NCBI GenBank assembly: GCA_964383675.1
Contig: CAYLHX010000013.1
Span: 1 to 37,800 of the forward strand
Direction of reading: 5' to 3'
DNA length: 37,800 bases
From: CAYLHX01 sp964383675
Lineage (GTDB): Bacteria; Patescibacteriota; Gracilibacteria; UBA1369; LOWO2-01-FULL-3
Shown here: positions 32,396 through 37,800 of the stretch, in pieces
Layout of the letters: each line of letters starts with the position of its first letter
How positions within the stretch are numbered: position 1 is the stretch's first letter
The notes under the pieces: model-generated
The model's database searches: none
What the model saw: the letters and a program-made list of their open reading frames with translations, nothing else
Told to the model about the DNA's origin: nothing
Translations under genes and position numbers: made by a program

Positions 32396-32926
32396 ATGTT
32401 AATATTTAGCACAATCGTCTTGATTCTGGTTGTAGCGGTAATAATTTTCCTCTGCATCTCCTTCTACATTACTATATTTGGCGGTGGACCATTTATTCCG
32501 ACTCCCATGGTCGCTGTTCATAAAGTATTGAAGGCGGCCGAAATTAAAAAGGGAGCCAAAGTGTATGATATCGGCGCGGGCGACGGACGCTTCGTGCACT
32601 TTGCCGAAAAAGACTACGGCGCCCGCGCCATCGGCTTCGAACTGGACCCTTTTGTTTATTTCATTGCCAAAATGCGTCAGTGGTTCTGGAAATGGAAAGG
32701 AAAAATAGTTCAAGGAAACTTTTTAAACCACAGCATTGCCGATGCCGATATAATTGTATGCTATATGCTCCCAAAAACCTTGGAACGCTTTCAGCCCAAA
32801 TTCGAAAAAGAACTAAAAAAAGGCGCAAAAGTTGTCTTCTATGCTTTCCATATCGGTTCCTGGAAACCCACCAAAAATATTCCGAAAGAAGGTAAAATAA
32901 GCCAGATTTGGATCTATGAAAGATAA
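32396..32926 (+). CDS. Membrane-anchored SAM-dependent methyltransferase-like protein
   Basis: 176 residues. One N-terminal membrane helix (about 3-27) is followed by a class I methyltransferase fold: motif I VYDIGAGDGRFVHFAE (about 56-71), acidic residue of motif II in IGFELDP (about 80-86), and ADIIVCYMLP (about 118-127) as motif IV. The C-terminal part of the fold is short. Similar small membrane-anchored methyltransferases in archaea and bacteria have been linked to protein-lysine methylation, but the substrate here is unknown. It probably shares a transcript with the preceding 850-residue gene. Confidence 0.78.
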   Translation: MLIFSTIVLILVVAVIIFLCISFYITIFGGGPFIPTPMVAVHKVLKAAEIKKGAKVYDIGAGDGRFVHFAEKDYGARAIGFELDPFVYFIAKMRQWFWKWKGKIVQGNFLNHSIADADIIVCYMLPKTLERFQPKFEKELKKGAKVVFYAFHIGSWKPTKNIPKEGKISQIWIYER

Positions 32927-32932
32927 AAAAAT

Positions 32933-32960
32933 TTGACAAGAAAACAAATCCGGCTAAAAT
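32933..32960 (+). promoter_or_regulatory. Promoter of the SAM hydrolase attenuator transcript
   Basis: Consensus TTGACA (32933-32938), a 16-bp spacer and TAAAAT (32955-32960). Expected start near 32967, about 15 nt before the leader-peptide ATG at 32982. Confidence 0.75.
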
Positions 32961-32981
32961 CAAAGCACACTCAAATTTCAA

Positions 32982-33032
32982 ATGACACATTTCAGCGCCA
33001 CAACTAGAAATATGATGATGATGCTCTTCTAA
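32982..33032 (+). CDS. Methionine-rich leader peptide
   Basis: A 16-codon frame (MTHFSATTRNMMMMLF, stop TAA at 33030-33032) starting about 15 nt after the predicted transcription start. Four consecutive ATG codons (33012-33023) are followed, two codons later, by the stop. Its stop abuts the first arm of an antiterminator, and a terminator follows. This is the layout of amino-acid-biosynthesis leader peptides, here with methionine as the sensed residue. No Shine-Dalgarno sequence is visible, consistent with other starts in this genome. An internal start at 33012 would give MMMMLF only. Confidence 0.7.
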   Translation: MTHFSATTRNMMMMLF

Positions 33033-33071
33033 GGAGAGTCTTCTTTGCATGTTTCAACCATGTGGCTCTCC
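33033..33071 (+). promoter_or_regulatory. Putative antiterminator
   Basis: GGAGAGTC (33033-33040) can pair with GGCTCTCC (33064-33071): eight pairs with one G-U. The intervening CATG...CATG could extend it as a stacked hairpin. The 3' arm is the same sequence that forms the 5' arm of the terminator, so the two structures exclude each other. Confidence 0.65.
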
Positions 33072-33089
33072 AAAAGGAGAGCTTTTTTT
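33065..33089 (+). terminator. Intrinsic terminator upstream of the SAM hydrolase gene
   Basis: GCTCTCC (33065-33071), loop AAAA, GGAGAGC (33076-33082), then seven T (33083-33089). It lies between the leader peptide and the start codon at 33123, so it must be bypassed for the gene to be expressed. Confidence 0.88.
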
Positions 33090-33122
33090 ATATTTAATTT
33101 CATTCACTTAACCAAAAAAATC

Positions 33123-34343
33123 ATGTCATTATCACTAGCAGAACGTAGTTTCCCAACAAGTCTACAAGGACCTGCACTACCGCCACAACTTGAAGGGCTT
33201 TTCCACAGAGGAATCGATTCCCTGAGAGGCACCACGCAAGGCGATGAGAAGAACGAAACACCAAGTGGCGGGATTGGTAGAACACTGAGCCGCATACGGC
33301 AATTTGCGGCCGGCAAATCTCAGGAAGCACTGGCAAGTTACCAAAAAGCGGCTCTTACTCGCGAAACTTTAACGCTCATTGAAGCGGCCGTTGCCAATGA
33401 CCGCATCAGCCTGGACCATCCGGAAAGACATCCCAAGGTTGTTCTAATTACAGACTTCGGTGATGGTATCGCCCAAACCGAATGCAGCAATCAGCTTAGA
33501 AGATACGGTGTGCCGGGAAGTGCCATCAGCGACCAAATCAATACGGTGGAAGCCTTCAACATTACCAACGCCGCCTTCCATGTTCATCAAGTTTGCAAAA
33601 CTTTGACCCCCGGAGACGTAATTGAGCTGGTGGTCGATCCCGGAGTGGGTAATGATGTTGAAGAAGGAGGACAAAACGACCGCCGCATTGTTGCCAAAAG
33701 CAAAGATGGAATCTGGCTTATAGGACCAAACAATGGCTGCTTTGATCTTGTTGAAATAGCGGAAGCTTGGGAAATAGACTTTGATAAATTAAAAGACCTT
33801 GGAGTCTACGACGGCAACACCAAGGCGGGACACAGTACCTTCCACGGCCGCGACGTCTTTGCTCCTGTCGCTGCGGTAACCAGCCACATCAGCAGAAACA
33901 GCAAGTCGCCTGAGGTGCAAAAATACGTTTTGGAGGCTACGGTTGCCAAACCTTTGGCCTTAGAAGAATTGCATCACCTCGATATCCGAGATGGTCAAGT
34001 AATTCACACTGACGCCTATGGCAATTTAAAAGTAAACTTGGATTTTGAATCCACCGGCCTGGAAACCGGAACAGAGGTTGATGTTGCTATAATTCGAGAC
34101 GAGCAAAATCGCCTGATTTTAAGGGTCGTAAATGGAGACGATACCGTAAACCAAGAGCTCTCTACCTCTCCGGGGGCGAGAATTAAGGCCAAGGTGGTCA
34201 ACAGCTTTGCCGAATCAAACAGAGGAGACTTTGTTCTTTATAGAGGTAGCTCAAAGAGACCTCGCACTCAGAATCCGGCCTTGGAGTTGGCGGTTAATGA
34301 AAGTAGCGCACGCGCGGAAATCGAACGTCTACTGGCGGCTTAA
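33123..34343 (+). CDS. S-adenosylmethionine hydrolase / SAM hydroxide adenosyltransferase family (DUF62)
   Basis: 406 residues from the ATG at 33123; an in-frame upstream extension to 33045 would cross the terminator and is rejected. After an N-terminal extension of about 100 residues, the DUF62 fold begins with KVVLITDFGDGIAQTE. Family signatures are VIELVVDPGVGND, LIGPNNGCFDLV, STFHGRDVFAPVAAVTSHI and VIHTDAYGNLKVNL. Characterised members cleave SAM with water to adenosine and methionine; halogenases are relatives. The N-terminal extension is unusual. It is under apparent Met-codon attenuation. It overlaps the convergent ComEC gene by 15 nt. Confidence 0.87.
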   Translation: MSLSLAERSFPTSLQGPALPPQLEGLFHRGIDSLRGTTQGDEKNETPSGGIGRTLSRIRQFAAGKSQEALASYQKAALTRETLTLIEAAVANDRISLDHPERHPKVVLITDFGDGIAQTECSNQLRRYGVPGSAISDQINTVEAFNITNAAFHVHQVCKTLTPGDVIELVVDPGVGNDVEEGGQNDRRIVAKSKDGIWLIGPNNGCFDLVEIAEAWEIDFDKLKDLGVYDGNTKAGHSTFHGRDVFAPVAAVTSHISRNSKSPEVQKYVLEATVAKPLALEELHHLDIRDGQVIHTDAYGNLKVNLDFESTGLETGTEVDVAIIRDEQNRLILRVVNGDDTVNQELSTSPGARIKAKVVNSFAESNRGDFVLYRGSSKRPRTQNPALELAVNESSARAEIERLLAA

Positions 34344-35777
34344 AAAGCGCCATAAAAGTAGATAATAAAAGAGGGCGAACCAAAAACCAAAGTTTTCCAA
34401 ATCAATGACGGCCCACTTAAAGGAAGCAAAAAGGTTAACCCAAAAAATAACCAGTTTTAAAATCATAAAACCCAAGAATCCGCAGAAAACAGCCAACTGA
34501 AAATTAAGTAAGCTAGTCAAAACCGCCGCAAACCCAAAAAGCATTGCGAAGGGAATCAATGGCAAAACCAGCAGGTTGGCCAGCGGTGAAACCAGACTAA
34601 AAGTACCAAAGTTAAATAAAATAACAGGTAGAGCAAAGACCTGAGCGGAAAGAGTCATTACCAGCGATTCACGAATAAGTAAACGTTTCGGTAGCCAGGC
34701 AAGATATGGTTCAAGTATGGGGGAGAAATAAATCAAACCGGCGGTGGCCAAAAAAGATAACTGAAAACCGATATCGTAAATTAAAACCAAAGGGCTGAAA
34801 AGAACCAAGAAAAAAGCGGAGATTATTAAAGCGTTGGTTACGAAGTAGGGGCGGCCATAAAACAAGGCAAGTAAACCTATCACTCCCATGATGGCCGCCC
34901 TTAATACCGCCGCGGTCGCACCAACCAACAAAATGAATAAAATAACAAAAAAAGCCGAAAACACAATCCTCCATTTCTGACTTAAAAAGAAAAGCAAATT
35001 ACTTACAAAAACAATTACCAAAGTAATGTTAAATCCGGAAACGGCAACAATATGGGTTAAGCCCGTTAAATTAAAGTTACTCATCAATTCTTGATCTATC
35101 CCCTTGCGACTACCCAAAATCAACCCGGCCATGAAGGCACCGTAGGGATCGCTAAAAATCAAATTAAGTCTTTTCTCAAAATCTCTTTTAAGATCATACA
35201 AAAAAAACAAAAGGTGATCAGAGTAAGTTACGGACTGACAATCGACTTTATAAATCAACGGCCGATAAACCAAAGCATAAATAAAATCCTTGGCCAGATA
35301 ATTTTCATAGTCAAACTCACCAGATGAAATAGGAAGCTGAAGCTTTCCATTAATCTTAAGACAATCCCCAAACTCAAACAGCGGGTACTTATCCCCCACC
35401 ACCAAGATGTTGCCGGACACTTCCCGCCTCATCTCACCAACCATCAGTGCGTCCGGCCCCACCACATACCTCACCCCATCGCTTCTCACATCCGGATACT
35501 CCATTATCTTTCCAAAAACCTCAACTTCACCCAAATAATTGCGCACATTATCCGGCGACAAAGCGGAAACAGCCAAAAACCGCCAAGCCCCAAATAAAAA
35601 CCCGATAATAAAAATCAAAAATAACCACTTGGAAATAACGCGCAAATCAAAATTAAAAAATAGTAAAACAAAAACCATCAAAGCTCTGAACCAAAGTCCT
35701 TCGAGGTAAAAATAAGTCCCCGAAATTCCCAGAAAAAACCCAACAATGAAACAAAAAAAACTCTTAAACGTATTCAT
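34329..35777 (-). CDS. comEC: ComEC/Rec2-family DNA-uptake channel
   Basis: 482 residues: two or three N-terminal membrane helices, an OB-like DUF4131 region (about 85-170; YLGEVEVFGKIMEYPDVRSD, KINGKLQLPISSGEFDYENY), then the competence core with GLILGSRKGIDQELMSNFNL and TGLTHIVAVSGFNITLVI, followed by about eight helices. ComEC carries single-stranded DNA across the membrane in natural transformation. The C-terminal metallo-beta-lactamase domain of full-length forms is absent, a common short form. Natural DNA uptake is widespread in CPR bacteria. It ends in TAG overlapping the SAM hydrolase gene. Confidence 0.9.
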   Translation of the reverse strand: MNTFKSFFCFIVGFFLGISGTYFYLEGLWFRALMVFVLLFFNFDLRVISKWLFLIFIIGFLFGAWRFLAVSALSPDNVRNYLGEVEVFGKIMEYPDVRSDGVRYVVGPDALMVGEMRREVSGNILVVGDKYPLFEFGDCLKINGKLQLPISSGEFDYENYLAKDFIYALVYRPLIYKVDCQSVTYSDHLLFFLYDLKRDFEKRLNLIFSDPYGAFMAGLILGSRKGIDQELMSNFNLTGLTHIVAVSGFNITLVIVFVSNLLFFLSQKWRIVFSAFFVILFILLVGATAAVLRAAIMGVIGLLALFYGRPYFVTNALIISAFFLVLFSPLVLIYDIGFQLSFLATAGLIYFSPILEPYLAWLPKRLLIRESLVMTLSAQVFALPVILFNFGTFSLVSPLANLLVLPLIPFAMLFGFAAVLTSLLNFQLAVFCGFLGFMILKLVIFWVNLFASFKWAVIDLENFGFWFALFYYLLLWRFLSRQ

Positions 35778-35794
35778 AAGAGCAGATATAGCAA

Positions 35795-35827
35795 ATACTT
35801 TTAAAATACTTTTAAAATATTTTTAAA
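35795..35827. repeat. Three tandem 11-bp repeats, AT-rich
   Basis: ATACTTTTAAA occurs twice and ATATTTTTAAA once, head to tail, in the divergent region between comEC and the SLH-CAP gene. The 11-bp period is close to one helical turn, so the T/A tracts are in phase, as in curved DNA or UP elements. Confidence 0.85.
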
Positions 35828-35837
35828 ATCCGTTAAG

Positions 35838-35866
35838 TTGCCAGCGACAAAAAATAAAAGTAATAT
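35838..35866 (+). promoter_or_regulatory. Promoter of the SLH-CAP gene
   Basis: TTGCCA (35838-35843), a 17-bp spacer and TAATAT (35861-35866). Expected start near 35873, about 15 nt before the ATG at 35888. The phased 11-bp repeats end 10 bp upstream of the -35 box. Confidence 0.65.
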
Positions 35867-35887
35867 TTAACCCGCTTTAAACTTAAG

Positions 35888-37800
35888 ATGCTTCAAAAGT
35901 TTTTTAAAAAATTTATCGGTGGATTCTTAGCGGGCCTACTGATCGTCTCTCCGCTACTAACAAGTAAAACAACTTTTGCGGATTTCAGCGATCTTAGCGA
36001 TTTTCACCCCAACTACGATGCCATTCTCTACCTCCAGGAAAACGATGTCCTCCACGGCTACCCCGACGGCACTTTCAAACCCAACAATCCTGTTAATCGT
36101 GCCGAGTTTCTGAAAATAATTCTGGAAGGCTCCGGCATCTCTTTAAATGTCAGCACAGAAACTCCCTTCCCGGACGTAAATCACAGCGCCTGGTATGGAC
36201 CTTACGTAAAAAAAGCCTTTGCCGAGGGCTGGATCGTGGGATATCCCGACGGAACCTTTAAACCGGAGCAAACCATCAACAAAGTGGAGGCCTTAAAAAT
36301 TCTGGGCGAAGTTCAGAATTGGCAGATGGAAAACAAAGTTACCGCAACGCCTTTCAACGACACTCCCCTTGGTGAGTGGTATATCAAATATGTAAGTTAT
36401 GCCAAAGAACAAGGATATCTCGAGGAGAGCGGCAAATTCTTCCTACCGGCCACTCTGATGACCAGAGCAAAAATCAGCGAGATAATCTACCGCACTCTAA
36501 CTCTCAACAATGAAGAAGAGGTAACGGTGGAAGAGATCATTGACCCCGTCGACAGTGAAACAAACATCGAGATAGTTGTCGAGGAGGAGATGGAAAATTC
36601 AACCAGTCAAAATGAAAGTCCCGATATCACCAGCGAAGACACCTTAATCAAGGAAAACTTCACTCCGGTTGGTTTTAAAGCAATAGACGAAGATTTTTAC
36701 GACACCATCGAGCTGGATGAAACTCTACCCAACCACTTTTATAATAACGAAATCTATATAATTGAAGGAGAAGTCACCAGTGGTAATTATGATCACGCCA
36801 CAATCTACCTCTCTCCTTTAGATGGAGACATAAAAGATTATCGCACCTTCAGCGGCGAGTTGAATAATAACCACTTTTCAATTCCGGTATATTTTGAAAC
36901 CAGCGGAAATTATTATTTTGGTGTAATTCCCGGATTGAGCGGCCAAACCAAAGTGAAAGAAATAGCCGTTCTAAGCAATCTACCAGCCTCAGACGAAAGC
37001 TTAAACTTCAATGAAAAAGCTTCCAACCTACAAATCGACTACAGCAACGACACCACCAAAGTAAACTTCACAGCTCCGGACTCCACTCTCAAAAAAGTTA
37101 CCTTCTTCCAGGGAAATAAAAAAGTAACTTATCTAAGCAGACAAGACATTGAGAGTTTAGATATCTACTACAAAGACTTTGCCAACTTCAGCGAGAGTAA
37201 AGTGGAATACTACATTCAAACCGCCAAATTCAATTCCGATAAACCATTGAATCTTACCTCCGACTATACCACCAGCGACATCAAGTCTTTCACGGCCATC
37301 GAACACACTTTTGATGATATCGATTATAACCTTGTCACCACCTCTCCACCGGACATGCTCTCAAGTCCTACTGAGATCAATTTCAGCGGTATCGTAGACA
37401 TCGATGTACAAAAAACCGCCTATGTCATCAAACCGGACGGCTTTGTGGATAAAGTAAATCTCTCAACCTCCAGTACACTTGGCAGCTACTATGGCACCCA
37501 AACAATTCTCGATGGCGGAGTATTTGAATTCGATTATGACGTAAGCCAAAACGGTCGCTACATTGTGGAAATCAACGATAAGACCGGACTGCCAATCGTC
37601 AACCATCCCGTTTACATTGGCAACAGTATTCCCCTAATCCCCGATTTTTTCGACCTAAACGAAAGAGAATTTTTTAGCGGCAACTTCAACCTCGACGCCC
37701 TGCGCAATGAACTTTTGGACTACATAAATGAGAGCCGAGAAGAACACGGGCTGAATGCCATAACCATGAATGACGATTTAAACGACTTGGCTCAAAATCA
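35888..37800 (+). CDS. Large secreted SLH-domain protein entering a CAP (SCP-like) domain (5' part, partial)
   Basis: The frame is open from the ATG at 35888 to the window edge (637 codons). A signal peptide (about 1-36, ending TTFA) is followed by three SLH repeats: DVLHGYPDGTFKPNNPVNRA, GWIVGYPDGTFKPEQTINKV and a weaker third near GYLEESGKFFLPATLMTRA. A Glu-rich linker (about 215-260) leads to several beta-rich segments (about 265-600) that look like Ig-type modules. The last visible residues, LRNELLDYINESREEHGLNA followed by ITMNDDLNDLAQN, are the start of a CAP domain of the YkwD type. It is probably an S-layer or cell-wall attached surface protein. The end is outside the window. Confidence 0.85.
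   Translation, partial: MLQKFFKKFIGGFLAGLLIVSPLLTSKTTFADFSDLSDFHPNYDAILYLQENDVLHGYPDGTFKPNNPVNRAEFLKIILEGSGISLNVSTETPFPDVNHSAWYGPYVKKAFAEGWIVGYPDGTFKPEQTINKVEALKILGEVQNWQMENKVTATPFNDTPLGEWYIKYVSYAKEQGYLEESGKFFLPATLMTRAKISEIIYRTLTLNNEEEVTVEEIIDPVDSETNIEIVVEEEMENSTSQNESPDITSEDTLIKENFTPVGFKAIDEDFYDTIELDETLPNHFYNNEIYIIEGEVTSGNYDHATIYLSPLDGDIKDYRTFSGELNNNHFSIPVYFETSGNYYFGVIPGLSGQTKVKEIAVLSNLPASDESLNFNEKASNLQIDYSNDTTKVNFTAPDSTLKKVTFFQGNKKVTYLSRQDIESLDIYYKDFANFSESKVEYYIQTAKFNSDKPLNLTSDYTTSDIKSFTAIEHTFDDIDYNLVTTSPPDMLSSPTEINFSGIVDIDVQKTAYVIKPDGFVDKVNLSTSSTLGSYYGTQTILDGGVFEFDYDVSQNGRYIVEINDKTGLPIVNHPVYIGNSIPLIPDFFDLNEREFFSGNFNLDALRNELLDYINESREEHGLNAITMNDDLNDLAQN

Noticed and set aside
33001..33050. 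SAM riboswitch or T-box in front of the SAM hydrolase
   Set aside because: The leader is too short and lacks the conserved riboswitch core and the T-box sequence; the Met codons with competing hairpins fit peptide-based attenuation.
33045..33122. Upstream in-frame start for the SAM hydrolase gene
   Set aside because: It would translate through the antiterminator and terminator; family similarity starts much later and the ATG at 33123 lies just past the T-run.

Overview
This window looks like a chromosomal segment of a small-genome, mostly AT-leaning bacterium, most plausibly a Candidate Phyla Radiation (Patescibacteria) member of the Peregrinibacteria type. That placement is an inference from gene content: archaeal-type PEP carboxylase, class II ribonucleotide reductase, PTA-AckA, SLH-domain envelope proteins and many lineage-specific coiled-coil or membrane proteins. 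TGA ends several genes (stops at 873, 6400 and 16244), so the UGA=Gly code of Gracilibacteria/Absconditabacteria does not apply. Host genes almost never show a Shine-Dalgarno sequence, and several promoters place the -10 box within about 6-8 nt of the start codon, so leaderless mRNAs seem common.

Layout. 1-872: 3' end of a purine-biosynthesis glutamine amidotransferase and a small membrane protein. 873-4335 (minus): MgtC/DUF4010 membrane protein and ftsK, which is interrupted by an in-frame TAG. 4443-7379: gltX, a zinc-ribbon protein, a small lipoprotein and a PHP-domain protein. 7424-10647: pta, a beta-barrel protein with a basic tail, ackA and an IF-2B-like protein, which would make acetate and ATP from acetyl-CoA. 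10613-12607 (minus): PP2C-like/beta-propeller membrane protein. 12693-14891: the classical rpmH-rnpA-yidC-jag cluster. 14897-16244: SLH-RlpA protein and an FtsL-like protein. 16326-19059: tRNA-Glu, then PEP carboxylase and an aspartate aminotransferase (PEP to oxaloacetate to aspartate). 19056-20804 (minus): an unassigned radical-SAM protein.

20870-23160 is the most unusual part. It holds two consecutive minus-strand units, each made of an AT-rich sigma70-type promoter, a related structured leader, a GC-rich gene of unknown function with a strong Shine-Dalgarno sequence, and a related 3' hairpin element. The two genes (316 and 125 aa) are not recognisably homologous, yet the flanking RNA elements are clearly related, and a 3'-UTR segment in each unit is complementary to the end of its own leader. 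I do not recognise this architecture.

23208-26943: Nudix hydrolase and cysteine desulfurase (overlapping), then a convergent DUF2207 membrane protein. 26944-29744: putative NrdR operator pair and class II ribonucleotide reductase. 29823-32926: a large charged protein and a membrane-anchored methyltransferase-like protein. 32933-34343: a probable methionine-codon attenuator (leader peptide MTHFSATTRNMMMMLF, antiterminator, terminator) in front of an S-adenosylmethionine hydrolase-family gene. This is a coherent circuit that would switch on a SAM-cleaving, methionine-releasing enzyme when Met-tRNA is scarce. 34329-35777 (minus): ComEC/Rec2-like DNA-uptake channel. 35888-37800: start of a large secreted SLH protein running into a CAP (SCP-like) domain at the window edge.
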